This document shows positions 1 to 11,130 of a stretch of DNA of 64,000 bases, piece by piece. The DNA comes from Candolleomyces eurysporus. Its lineage: Eukaryota > Basidiomycota > Agaricomycetes > Agaricales > Psathyrellaceae. The notes under the pieces are model-generated. The model was not told the origin of the DNA. It ran no database searches and was given only the letters and a program-made list of their open reading frames with translations. Numbering within the stretch: the stretch's first letter is position 1; every line of letters begins with the position of its first letter. Location of the stretch: assembly GCA_027579435.1 (NCBI GenBank), contig JANBPK010000722.1, positions 1 to 64,000 on the forward strand. The letters are read 5' to 3'. The position numbers were made by a program, and so were the translations under genes.

Positions 1-852
1 ATAGGTTCGAGCGGGAGTCCGGTGTTGGATGCGTTTGGGAGTGATGGGCCGTTGGAGAAGGCGGTTGAGAAGGGTGCGGAGGTTGTGGAGGGGCACGTCA
101 AGGTGCCTGAGCTCTTCAGGAGTGTGTCGGCGAGGTCGAGCGTCTCGGCTGTTGTCCCAGACTCTAAACCCAAGGAAGAGGAAGCTGCTGCTGCGTCTGG
201 TGGGGTCGTTGAGAGGGTGGGCAAGGCTGCTACGGCGAGCTCGGTCAACGCGTATGAGGTGTATGCGCCTGAGAAAGTGAAGGAGGAGGTCAAGGTTTTG
301 AGCAGGTGGTGGAGTCGGGAGAGGTTGGGGAGGAAAGTGGACGTTACGTGGGTCGGCATGCGGGAGGTTGATCGTGTTGTTTTGGATGGTGAGTCTTGGT
401 TCTCTTTCAGCGATCTCGTTGAGCTCAGCTAACCAATTTTGTAGTCCTCACATCCCTGGTGTGCGCATCGCTGACGGAAGATACGTATGGTGTCGTGCAA
501 CGCGACATCCCTAAAATTATTGAGGCCATTGTGTCTTTCCTTTTCGCTGTGGAGGAGGCTCAGGCAGAACTTATTAAAGATCTACCTGAAGTGGCAGCAG
601 AAAGCGAGGAGGAGCGGTTGGAGAGAGAGAAAGGGTCTGAAGCTGTTAGCTATGTCGGGGATGGTGAGTGTCTTTCTTGCTCCTTCTCTCGGTATTTCAC
701 AGTTCTATTGCTGACTACAATCCCCAACAGCTCTAAAAGACTCGCTAGCGCGAATAGTCCGAACGTTTGGTGACAAGTTGACGGCGTTTAGGTTCCCTCC
801 GAGGGTGGCAGGGAAGGTACAGGGGTTCATGGACTTTTGTGCTACGGTTTGA
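1..852 (+). CDS. Nucleoporin NDC1-like protein, 3' part of gene
   Basis: The reading frame is open to the left edge, so the 5' part lies outside the window. Three exons are visible: 1-388, 445-663 and 731-852, with introns 389-444 and 664-730 starting GTGAGT and ending TAG/CAG. The joined frame runs to a TGA at 850-852. The C-terminal half holds a hydrophilic stretch around TEDTYGVVQRDIPKIIEAI, an acidic E-rich linker, and the ending RIVRTFGDKLTAFRFPP. From memory this pattern fits the cytosolic C-terminal part of Ndc1-type nucleoporins, which anchor nuclear pore complexes and spindle pole bodies in the nuclear envelope. The membrane part is not in view, so the name rests on the tail only. 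The last exon is the source of at least eleven decayed copies downstream. Confidence 0.7.
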
Positions 853-1296
853 GTCCTTGCCAGGAATGGGGAGGAGAGAGAACGAGGGACAGGGGAGATG
901 TATTTATTGGTACCGCTTGTCGCGAGTTAGACGTTGCACGACTTGGTCATGATCACGATTTTCATACGATATTTGTGGCTCTGGGAAGCTGGGATTCGCC
1001 GTTTGAGAAGGGTTCGTCAATGCCTCTTCCTAGCCACTAACTCGATGGGATTGTAGAGTCATCGTAGGCACGTCCATGACAAAAAGGCGTTCCGCCTTTT
1101 TCTGGCTTTTATCGAACGCACTGATCTCGCGTTTTGCAACACTAGCGGACGAGGGGATCGTCGGATCCCTCTCAATATACAGTACAGCGTTTGCAGGTTG
1201 GCAAGGCTGTGGCTGTACCAGCGCTACTTGTCTGCAGCACGTGCAAGCATCGAAACAAACCCGCAGCTTAGAGACACTCTTTTTCCGCTCACCGTC

Positions 1297-2680
1297 ATGA
1301 TCCCCCGTCTTCCGGAGGATATCTTACTGGAGGTCATAGAGCTCCTCAGCTCCGACATTCGAACCCTCCTCTCTTTCGCGCTGACTTCTTCTGAATGGGC
1401 ACAGGGTTGTCGGCCGTACATTTTCCGCATAGTCGATCTCCGGCAGAGAAGGGACCTCAGACCTAGATACGACAAGCTGCGCGACGTCTTGGAGAAGAAT
1501 CCGTCGTTTGCAGACTACACCCATGGACTCAAACTATGTATCAGACCTGTCAGATTGGAAAGAGGGGAAAGCCGCGATAGGTTGGTTGATGGTAGCGACC
1601 CGGGATTACCCCAGTTTTTGAGCCGCTTTAACCAGTTGAAGGAGGTCTCCATCACCAAGGAGGTCTCCATTACCCAGGCGTTCTACACGGGACCTCTTAG
1701 AATTCCAAAGACTTTGGTGGAGCCCTTTGCGAGGGTTTTCGGACTGGAAAGCCTGAGGAAAGTGAACTTGTCGGGATTTTTGTTACCCATCTCTTTCTTG
1801 GCCCATGCACCGTATGCGAACCATATCTATCTCGATTCGGTTGATTTCAACACACAAAACCCAGACCAAACTCCTCCGACTTCATTCTCCCAGACCCCGA
1901 ACAACACCCGACTTCACCATCGTACTCCGATCTCTTTAGTCGTTCGAGCCTGCTCGCCAAACGTCCATCAGATTTTGGGAAAATGGGTGCGGGAACGAGG
2001 GGGACTTTTTGAGTATCACTGGATTGAGAAGCTCGTCCTCGGAACGAACTGCATTGGTCCCGTTATCGACGAAATTGGACCCTGCCGTAGTCTCCTGGAA
2101 GCAGTGGGAGCAGGTCAGCAGGGTCGGGACGGGGAAACTGGTCTCACGCAGTTCACCTTGGAACCGGGTGAGTGCGTCTCGCGAAACGCGCGTCCTCTTA
2201 TCCTAGGGCAGATTCCGACGCTAACGACCATCCTGTCATCATGATACTATAGGCAAAAGTGGCTTCCGATTCGCAAGCCTTGGATCAGTCGTATCCTCAA
2301 GCGTCACGCATCTTGTTCTCAGTTTCACTGGCTTTTGGGATGTCTGGTTCCTCGATAGCCACGGTGATGTCGATGAGCTGGTGCAATTTCTCGGGAATTG
2401 TGGAGGCCGAAGGCTACCGCTGCACGAAATCCGACTGCGCATTTGGTTCAAAAGGGTTCAAAGGAGCGCGGTTATCCCAACCATCGTATTTGAACTTGAC
2501 CGGCTTCTCTGCTCTAAAGAACTCTTCCCTTCGCTCCAGAAGTTTTGCGTTGCGATGATGCTATCCGGTGAACGCAAAATACCCGATGGTGGGACGGAAG
2601 CCTGTGAGGTTTTGAGGCAATGGTTCCCGTCTTTAGATGAAATTGGTCGATTGGTTGTTGAATGCGATTGGTTTCAGTGA
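1297..2680 (+). CDS. F-box-like protein, array copy 1 (intact)
   Basis: Two exons, 1297-2167 and 2253-2680, with an 84-85 base intron (GTGAGT...TAG). The product is 432 aa. Residues 1-49 are an F-box-like domain (LPEDILLEVIELLSSDIRTL, then YIFRIVDL), which in this superfamily binds Skp1 so that the protein can act as substrate receptor of an SCF ubiquitin ligase. The rest is a divergent leucine-rich region (LPQFLSRFNQLKEVSI, FGLESLRKVNLSGF, SVTHLVLSFTGF) that would be the target-binding part; the target is unknown. ATG 1297 is chosen because every copy starts there with the same context (accgtcATGAT) and the frame upstream has no ATG. Copies 1 and 2 share an 18-base internal tandem duplication coding EVSITKEVSIT that the other copies lack, so they are the youngest pair. 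Confidence 0.8.
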
Positions 2681-2837
2681 TACACATTTCCAGGCATGGA
2701 TGATTGCGTTATCATGGTTTTCGTGTTGTTACAATGCTTTCATTATCCTTGTACTGTCTATTGATTTTTTTTTCATTTTTTGTTGTCACAGTATATTCCA
2801 TGGCCTACTGCTAATTTAAACCAAGCCATACTAACAG

Positions 2838-2960
2838 CGCCTAAAAACTCGCTAGCGCGAATAGTCTGAACCTCTGGTGACAAGCTGACAGGATTCAAGT
2901 TCCCTCTGAGAGTTGCAGGGAAGGTGCAGGGATCAATGGGCTCCTGTGACAGTACTAAGG
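2838..2960 (+). pseudogene. NDC1 last-exon relic 1
   Basis: The 120 bases follow a CAG that matches the acceptor of the NDC1 last intron and align to 731-852 (ctcgctagcgcgaatagt, ttccctctgagagttgcagg). The frame has a TGA where the parent has CGA in the RIVRTFG stretch, so it is non-coding. It lies just 3' of F-box copy 1 and marks the unit boundary. Confidence 0.85.
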
Positions 2961-3345
2961 ATCGAGTCCTTGCCCGGAATAGCGATGAGAGAGAACGAGG
3001 AAGAGGTGAGAGAGGGAGATGTATATATTGGTACCACTTGTCACCGTTACCTAGACGTGTGCACGACTTGGCCATGATCACGCATTTGATACGATATCTG
3101 TGGCTCGGGGATTCGGTACTCGAGGGGCAGCATCAACGCCGTTTTGCGAAAGTTTGTCAAATGCCTACCCCTTGACTCGATGGGATTGCAGAGCCATCGT
3201 AGGCCCGTCAACAGTTTCCGACTTTTATCGAACGTGCTGTTGACGTGTTCTGCACTGGCCGACGAGCAAGGCTGTGGCTGTACTGGCACTAGCTGCCTGC
3301 AAGCATAGCCGCAGCTTGGAGACACTCTTTCTTCTGCTCACCATC

Positions 3346-4737
3346 ATGATCCCCCATTTCCCAGAGGATCTCCTACTGGAGGTCATAAAGTTCCTGAGTT
3401 CTGACATGCGAACCCTCCTCTCTTGCGCGCTGACTTCTTCTGCATGGGCACAGGGTTGTCGGCCGTACATTTTCCGCATAGTCGATCTCCGGCAGAGAAG
3501 GAACCTCAGACCTAGATACGACAAGCTGCGCGACGTTTTGGAGAAGAATCCGTCATTTGCAGACTACACCCATGGACTCAAACTATGTATCGGACATGTC
3601 AGATTGGAAGCCTGGACAAGCCGCGATGGGTTGGTTGATGGTAGCGACCCGGGATTACCCCAGTTTTTGAGCCGCTTTAACCAGTTGAAGGAGGTCTCCA
3701 TCACCAAGGAGGTCTCCATCACCCAGGCGTTTTACACGAGCCATCTTGGAATTCCAAAGACTTTGGTGGAGCCCTTTGCGAGGGTTTTTGGACTGGAAAG
3801 CCTGAGGAAAGTGACCTTATCGGGATTTTTGTTACCCATCTCTTTCTTGGCCCATGCACCGTATGCGAACCATATCAATCTCGATTCGGTTGATTTCGAC
3901 ACACAAAACCCAGACCAAACTCCTCCGACTTCATTCTCCCAGACCCCGAACAACACCCGACTTCACCGTCGTACTCCGATCTCTTTAGTCGTTCGATCCT
4001 GCTCGCCAAAAGTCCATCAGATTTTGGGAAAATGGGTGCGGGAACGAGGGGGACTTTTTGAGTATCACTGGATTGAGAAGCTCGTCCTCGGAACGAACTG
4101 CATTGGCCCCGTTATCGACGAAATTGGACCCTGCCGTAGTCTCCTGGAAGCAGTGGGAGCAAGTCCGCAGGGTCGGGACGGGGAAACTGGTCTCACGCAG
4201 TTCACCTTGGAACCAGGTGAGTGCGTCTCGCGAAACGCGCATCCTCTTATCCTAGGGCAGCCTTTGAGATTCCGACGCTAACGACTATCCTGTCATCATG
4301 ATACTATAGGCAGAAGTGGCTTCCGATTCGCAAGCCTTGGATCAGTCGTATCCTCAAGCGTCACGCATCTTGTTCTCGGTTTCACTGGCTTTAGCGATGT
4401 CTGGTTCCTCGACAGCCACGGTGATGTCGATGAGCTGGTGCGATTTCTCGGGAATTGTGGAGGCCGAAGGCTACCGCTGCACGAAATCCGACTGCGCATT
4501 TGGTTCAAAAGGGTTCAAAGGAGCGCGGTTATCCCAACCATCGTATTCGAACTTGACCGGCTTCTCTGCTCTAAAGAACTATTCCCTTCGCTCCAGAAGT
4601 TTTGCGTTGCGATGATGCTATCCGGTGAACGCAAAATACCCGATGGTGGGACGGGAGCCTGTGAGGCTTTGAGGCGATGGTTCCCGTCTTTGGACGAAAT
4701 TGGTCGATTGGTTGTTGAATGCGATTGGTTTCGGTGA
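3346..4737 (+). CDS. F-box-like protein, array copy 2 (intact)
   Basis: Exons 3346-4216 and 4310-4737, 432 aa, the same length as copy 1. The N-terminal F-box-like segment reads FPEDLLLEVIKFLSSDMRTL followed by the invariant CRPYIFRIVDL. Nearly identical to copy 1 over exons, intron and flanks, including the 18-base EVSIT duplication, so the two arose very recently or are kept alike by gene conversion. The intron is 93 bases, longer than in copy 1 by a short insertion after the 'cctagggcag' stretch. Role as for copy 1: a probable SCF-type substrate receptor with an unknown target. Confidence 0.8.
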
Positions 4738-4904
4738 TATACATTTCCAGGCATGGATGGTTGCGTTATCATGGTTTTCGTATCGTTACAATGCTTTCAT
4801 TATCCTTGTACTGTCTATTCGCTTTTTTTTTTTTTTTNCNATTTTTCGTTGCCACAGTATTCCATGGCCTACCGCTAATTTAAACCAAACCACTGTGCTA
4901 ACAG

Positions 4905-5032
4905 TGNTTAAAAACTCACGANCGTGGATAGTTCGAACGTTTGGTGACAAGATGACAGTATTTTAGTTCCCTCTGAGAGTTGCAGGGAAGGTGCATGGAT
5001 CCTTGGACTCCTGTGACAGTGCTATGGTTTGA
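4905..5032 (+). pseudogene. NDC1 last-exon relic 2
   Basis: Aligns to 731-852 from an 'aacag' acceptor (agttcgaacgtttggtgaca, ttccctctgagagttgcagg) and ends with the parent's gctatggtttgag. It contains two N bases and an in-frame TAG (ttttag), so it is not functional. Confidence 0.8.
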
Positions 5033-5381
5033 GTCCTTTCCAGGAATAGGGATAAGAGAGAACGAGGGAGAGGGGAGATGTATTTATTGGTACAGCTTGT
5101 CGCTACTTAGACGTTGCACAACTTGGCCATGATTACGATTCTCATACGATGTTTGTGGGTCTGGGAAGCTGGTGTTNTGTTCATGGGGAGCTGTATCAAT
5201 GGTGTTTGCGAAGGGCTTTCCCTACCCCTTGACTCAATGGGATTTTAGAGTCANCGTAGGCACANCAACCNTCATCGANCGTGCTGTTTCCGTGTTCTGC
5301 AGAAGTAGCGAGCATGACTGTGGCTGTACTAGCAAAGCCGCAGCTTGAGTGAACTCATTGGAGACACTCTTCTGCACCATC

Positions 5382-6733
5382 ATGATCCCTCATCTCCNTG
5401 AGGATCTCCTACTGGAGGTCATAAAGCTCCTCCGTTCCGACATTCAGACCCTCTGCTCTTGCGCGCTGACTTCTTATGCATTAGCACAGGGCTGTCGGCC
5501 GTAAATTTTCCGCATAGTCGATCTCGGGCCGGCGAGCACTCACCCCGCAACTAGCTACGACAAGCTGTGCGACGTTTCGGAGGAGAATGAGTCGCTTGCA
5601 GACTACACCCATGAACTCCATTTATCTATCAAACATGTCGGACCGGACGGGGTCGCAAGCTGCGATGGGGTTGTTGATATGAGCGACCCGGGATTACCCC
5701 AGTTTCTGGGCCGCTTTAACCATTTGAAGGAGGTCTACATCGTCTATTCGAGGTGTGTTAGAATTCCAAAGACTATGGTGGAGCCCTTTGCCAGGGTTGT
5801 TGGATTGGAAAGCTTGAGGGGCGTGACCCTGTGTGATTTTATGTGCTTCCCAATCTCTATACTCACCCGTGCACTGTATGTGACCAATATCTGGCTCTTT
5901 TCAGTTGATTTCGACACACAAAGCCCAGAACAGACTCCTCCGACTTCACCCACCCGAACCACGAACAANCCCCCCAGTTCGCCATCATACTCCGATTTCT
6001 TTAACCATCAAGTACTGCCCACCAGACACCTATCAGATTTTGGGTAAAGTGGTGCGGGAACGAGGAGGACTTTTCGAGTATCACTGGATTGAAAAGCTCG
6101 TCCTCACACCGTCCTGCGATGACCCCGTTGTCGACGAAGTTGAACTCTGCCGTGATTTCCTGAAAGCAGTGGGAGCAAGTCAGCAGGATACGGATAGGGA
6201 AACTGGTCTTACGCAGTTCACCTTGGAACCAGGTGAGTGCGTCGCACATCCTTTCATCCTAGGACGACCTTCGAGATTCCAACTAACGAGTATTTTGTGA
6301 TACTATAGACAAAGGAGACTTCCGATTCGCAAGCCTTGGATCAGTCCTACCCTCCAGCGTCACACATCTCATTCTAGGTTTCGCTGGCTTATGGGATGAT
6401 TGGTTCCTCGGTAGCCATGGCGGTGTCAACGAGCTGGTGCGATTTCTCAAGAATTGCGGAGGCCCAAGACTAGCGCTGCACGAAATCCGGCTCCGCATTC
6501 GATTTGAAACAGTTCAAATAAACACGGTTATCCCTAACATCGTATCCGAACTCGACTGGCTTCTCTGCTCTGGAAAACCTTTTCCTTCGCTCCAGAAGTT
6601 TTGTATTGTGATGGTGATATACTGCGGATACGAAAGGGTCGATGGTGGGATGGGAGACTGGGAGGCTTTGAGGCGATGGTTCCCGTCTTTGGACGAAATT
6701 GGTCGATTGATTCTGGAATGCGATGTGTTTTAG
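5382..6733 (+). pseudogene. F-box-like protein, array copy 3 (broken)
   Basis: The start context and F-box-like segment are present (EDLLLEVIKLLRSDIQTLCS), but the conserved CRPYIF motif reads CRP-stop-IF, with TAA at 5502-5504. A second break lies near 5969, where an N next to a C run shifts the frame: the first frame stops at 6047 while the correct downstream frame runs from about 5970 to the intron donor at about 6232. The exon 2 equivalent (after the TAG near 6307) is open to a TAG at 6731-6733. The stop at 5502 is clean sequence, so this copy is probably a true pseudogene; the second break could be a consensus error. Confidence 0.8.
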
Positions 6734-6880
6734 TGATACACACTTCCAGACATGCGTGATCATGGTTTTCGTATTTTTAAAACACTGCCATTATCCTTGT
6801 CCTGTATATCCTTCTTTCCATTTTTTGTTGTCACAGTCTTCCATTTCCTACTGCTAATTTAAACCAACCCATGCTAACAG

Positions 6881-7001
6881 CGCTTTGAAACTCACAAGCG
6901 CGGATAATCCGAACATTTGGTGACAAGCTGACAGGATTTAAGCTCTCTCCGAGAGTTGCAAGGAAGGTGCGGGATCCATGGAATTCTGTGTTACCGTTTG
7001 A
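6881..7001 (+). pseudogene. NDC1 last-exon relic 3
   Basis: Follows 'gctaacag' and aligns to 731-852 (ggtgacaagctgacaggatt, ctccgagagttgcaaggaagg), ending ttaccgttTGA like the parent. An early TGA in frame (cgctttgaaac) rules out coding. Confidence 0.8.
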
Positions 7002-7457
7002 GTTTTCGCCAGGAATAGGCATGAGAGAGAACGAGGGAGAGGGTGATATATTTATTGTACTTATACGTTGCACAACTTGGCGATAATCACGATTTTGATA
7101 CGATATTGGTGGCTCTGGGTAGCTGGTATTTTGTACACGACGAGCTACATCAACGCGGTTTTGCGATGGTCAATACCTCTTCCCTGGCGCTTGACTCGGC
7201 TCTTTCGCAACTGCTCTTGTGAGGCAATCGACGGGATAAGATGGTCATCACGGTATCTCGTAGGTATGTCTACAGCGTGTTCCGCCGTTTTCTCGTTTCT
7301 ATAGAGCATACTCCTCTGCGTTCTGCGACCCAGCAAACAAGGGGTCGTTAAATTACTCTCAACGGAGTGTAGCGTGGGCAGATTGGCAATGCTGTGGCTG
7401 TACCAGCACGCTGAGTTCCCTGCAAGCAAAGCCGCAGCTTTTTCTCAGCTCACCGTC

Positions 7458-8844
7458 ATGATCTCCCATCTCCCAGAGGATGTCCTACTGGAGGTCATAG
7501 GGCTTCTCAGCTCCAACGTTTGGACCCTCCGTTCTTTCGCGCTGACCTCTTATGCCTGGGCACAGCGCTGTCGGCCGTACATTTTCCGCATGGTCAGTCT
7601 CGACGCGGAATCGAACCCCGGACCTAGATACAACAAGCTGCGGGACGTCTTGGAGAAGAATCCGTCGTTTGCAGACTACACCCATGAGCTCCATCTATAT
7701 ATAGGATATGTCAAATCAAAATCGTCAACGGGGGCAAGCTGCGATGAAGTTGTTGATATCAACGACCCAGGGTTACCCCAGTTTTTGGGCCGCTTCAACC
7801 AGTTGAAGGAGGTATACATCAGCAACTCATATCTCTCGAAATATGTTGAAATTCCAAAGACTCTGGTGGAGCCTTTTGCGGGGCTTTTGGGACTGGAAAG
7901 CTTGAGGGACGTGACCCTGTATGATTTTATGCGCCTCCCAATCTCTATCCTGGCCCATGCACCGTATGTGACCAGTATCTCGCTCTATTCGGTTGATTTC
8001 GACACAGAAGACGCAGACCAAACTCCTCCGACTTCACCCTCCCAGACCCCAACCAACCCTCGACTTCGCCATCGCACTCCGATCTCTTTAGCCGTTAGAT
8101 ACTGCCCATCATACATCCATCAGGTTTTGGAAGAATTGGTGCGGGCACGGGAAGGACTTTTCGAGTATCACTGGATTGAGAAGCTCGTCCTCGGACCGAA
8201 CGGCGATGGCTCCGCTGTTGAAGAAAATGGACCCTGCCGCGACCTCCTGGAAGCAGTGGGAGCGAGTCGGCAGGGTGCGGATGGGGAAACCGGTCTTACG
8301 CAGTTCACCTTGGAACCAGGTGAGTGCGGCTCGCAAAACGCGCATCCTTTTATCCTAGAGCGACCTTTGAGATTCCGACGCTAACGACTAGCTTGTCATG
8401 CTCTAGACAAAGGAGACTTCCGATTCGCAAATCTTGGACCAGTCCTACCCTCCAGTGTCACACATCTTGTTCTCCGTTTCGCTGGCTTTTNGGGATGTCT
8501 GGTTTCTCGACAGCCACGGCGGTGTCAACGAGCTGGTACGATTTCTCAGAAGTTGTGGAGGCCCAAGACCAGCGCTGCACGAAATCCGGCTCTGCATTCG
8601 GTTCGAAACAGTTCGAACGAACACGGTTATCCCGAACATCGTATCGGAACTTGACCGGCTTCTCTGCTCGCTTCTCTGCTCTGAAGAACTTTTTCCTTCG
8701 CTCCAGAAGTTTTGCATCGTGATGGTGATATACAGTGGATACGATATGGGCGAGGGTGAGACGGGAGCCTGTGAGGCTTTGAGGCGATGGTTCCCGTCTT
8801 TGGACAAAACTGGTCAATTGGTTGTTGAATACGAGTTGTATTAG
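7458..8844 (+). CDS. F-box-like protein, array copy 4
   Basis: Exons 7458-8319 and 8407-8844. The F-box-like segment is HLPEDVLLEVIGLLSSNVWT, then CRPYIFRMVSL. Exon 2 starts in frame (DKGDFRFANLGPVLPSSVTHL) but an N at about 8491 adds one base compared with copies 1, 2 and 5 in the FAGFWDVWFLD stretch. Removing that N gives an open frame to the TAG at 8842-8844. Because the break coincides with an ambiguous base I treat the gene as intact with a consensus error. It also carries a short tandem duplication of LLCS in exon 2 (DRLLCSLLCSEELF). Role as for copy 1. Confidence 0.7.
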
Positions 8845-9017
8845 CTCCAGTGGTATATATTTCCAGGCATGGATGGTTGCGTTGTCATGGATTCATGGGT
8901 TTCGCATTTTTACAACGCTTTCATTATCCTTGTTCTGTCTATCCTTCTTTTCATTATTTGTTGTCAAAGCCTTCCATGTCCGACCGCTAACCAATTTAAA
9001 CCAAATGCTGCTAACAG

Positions 9018-9108
9018 TGCTTAAACACTCACGAGCGCAAATAGTCCGAATGTTTGGTGACAGTTACAGGGAAAGTGCAGGGATTCAGACTTCTGTGCTA
9101 CGGTCTGA
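9018..9108 (+). pseudogene. NDC1 last-exon relic 4 (internally deleted)
   Basis: Matches the start (actcacgagcgcaaatagtc) and end (gtgctacggtcTGA) of the parent exon, but about 30 bases between 'ggtgaca' and 'gttacaggga' are missing. Confidence 0.8.
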
Positions 9109-9468
9109 GTCCTCGCTAAAATGGGAATGGGAGAGAACAAGAAAGAGGAGAGAGAGGGAGATGTATTTATTGGTACCGCTTGTTACTATCTAGACGTTGG
9201 CACGACTTGGCCATGATCATGACTTTGACACAATATTCATGGCTTTGGGGGGCTGGGACTCTGTACATGAGGGGCTACAGCAATGCCGTGTAGTGAAGAG
9301 TTTCAATACCTTTCCCTAGTCCTTGACTAGATGGGATTAATTTGTGGAGTCGTAGGTACATCAAAAGCGCGTTCTGTAGTAGCAGACGACTAAAGCTGTG
9401 GCTGTACCGGCATTAATTGCGTCCAAGCAAGGCCACAGCTTGGAGAGACTCTTTCTCTGCTCACCGTC

Positions 9469-10856
9469 ATGATCACTCATCTCCCAGAGGATCTCCTACT
9501 GGAGGTCATAAGGCTCCTCAGCCTCGACATTCAAAGCCTTCGCTCTTGCGCGCTGATCTCTTACGCATGGGCACAACACTGTCGGCCGTACATTTTCCGC
9601 AAAGTCAATCTCGGGGAGGAAATGAGTCCCGAACCTAGATACCACAAGCTGTGCGACGTCTTGGAGAAGAATCCGTCGTTTGCAGACTACACCCATGAAC
9701 TCCATCTATTTATCGGACATGTCGGATCGGAAGCGGGGGCAAGCTGCGATGGGTTTGTCGATATCAGCCACCCGGGATTACCCCAGTTTTTGGGCCTCTT
9801 TAACCAGTTGAAGGAGGTCTCAATCGCCCACTCGTACGATTCGAGACATTCTAGAATTCCAAAGACCTTGGTGCAGCCCTTTGCGAAGATCTTTGGACTG
9901 GAAAGCTTGAGGGACGTGATCGTGTCCAATTTTTTGCGCTTCCCATTCTCTACACTGGCCCATGCACTGTATGTAACCAAAATCTCGCTCTATTCGGTTG
10001 ATTTCGACACACAGGATCCAGACCAAACTCCTCCGACTTCACCCTCCCAGAACCCGAACAACCCTCCGCTTCGCCTCCGCGCTCCGATCTCTTTAGGACT
10101 TAACTACTGCCCACCATACATCCTTGAGGATTTGGGCAAATTGGTGCGGGAACGAGAAGGACTTTTCGAGTATCACTGGATTGAGGAGCTCGAGCTCGCA
10201 CTGAGCTGCGAAGACTCTGATATCGACGAAATTGGACTCTGCCGTGATCTCCTGGAAGCAGTGGGGGCAAGTCAGCGGGGTGCGGATNGGGGAAACCGGT
10301 CTTACGCGGCTCATTTTGGACCCATTAGCAGGTGAGCGCGTCTCGCGAAAATGCGCATCCTTCTATCCTAGGGCGACCTTCGATGAAATTCCGACGCTAA
10401 CGACTATCCTGTCATGCTATAGCCAACGACGAATTCCGATTCGCAAGCTTTGGACCAGCCCTACCTTCCAGCGTCACACATCTTGTTCTCCGTTTCGCTG
10501 GCTTTTGGGATGTATGGTTCCTCGACAGCCATGATAGCGTCAGTGAGCTGGTGCAATTCCTCAGAAATTGTGGAGGCCCAAGACTAGCTCTGCACGAAAT
10601 CCGGCTCTGCATTCGATTTAAAACGGTTCAAACAAACGTGGATATCCCGAACATCGTATCGGAACTTGACTGGCTTCTCTGCTCTGAAGAACGTTTTCCT
10701 TCGCTCCAGAAGTTTCGCGTTGTGATGGTGGTATACCATGGACAGGAAGTGGCCGATGGTGTCAGGACGGAAGGCTGTGAGGCTTTGAGGCGATGGTTCC
10801 CGGCTTTGGACGAAGCGGGTCAATTGCTTGTTGAATGCGGGTCAATGTATGAGTGA
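9469..10856 (+). CDS. F-box-like protein, array copy 5
   Basis: Exons 9469-10331 and 10423-10856. F-box-like segment HLPEDLLLEVIRLLSLDIQS, then CRPYIFRKVNL. An N at about 10270 (gtgcggatNgggga) adds one base compared with copies 1, 2 and 4; without it the frame continues through GADGETGLTRLILDPLA to the donor GTGAGC, and exon 2 (ANDEFRFASFGPALPSSVTH) is open to the TGA at 10854-10856. I therefore read it as intact with a consensus ambiguity. It differs from its siblings near the 3' end of exon 1 (RLILDPLA instead of QFTLEP), which shifts the donor by six bases. Role as for copy 1. Confidence 0.7.
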
Positions 10857-10990
10857 TACGTGATGGATGGTTGTGTAATCATGTGTCCGTATTGTTACAA
10901 CGCTTTCATCATCCGTCTTCTGCCCATCCTTCTTGTCATTTCTTGTCGTTACAGTCTTCCACGTCCTGCCGCTAACTAAACTTTGCTAAC

Positions 10991-11075
10991 ACCCCCAAAT
11001 AACTCACGAGCGCGAATAGTCCCCAACGTTTGGTGAAAAGCTGATGGCATTTGAGCTCCCTCCGAGATTTTGAAG
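10991..11075 (+). pseudogene. NDC1 last-exon relic 5
   Basis: Aligns to the first 80 or so bases of the parent exon (ctcacgagcgcgaatagtcc, gtttggtgaaaagctgatgg, ctccctccgaga) and then loses similarity. Confidence 0.75.
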
Positions 11076-11130
11076 CGCCAGGAGTAGGAAAGAGAGAAAA
11101 CGAGGAAGAGGAGGGGGACGGAGATCTATG

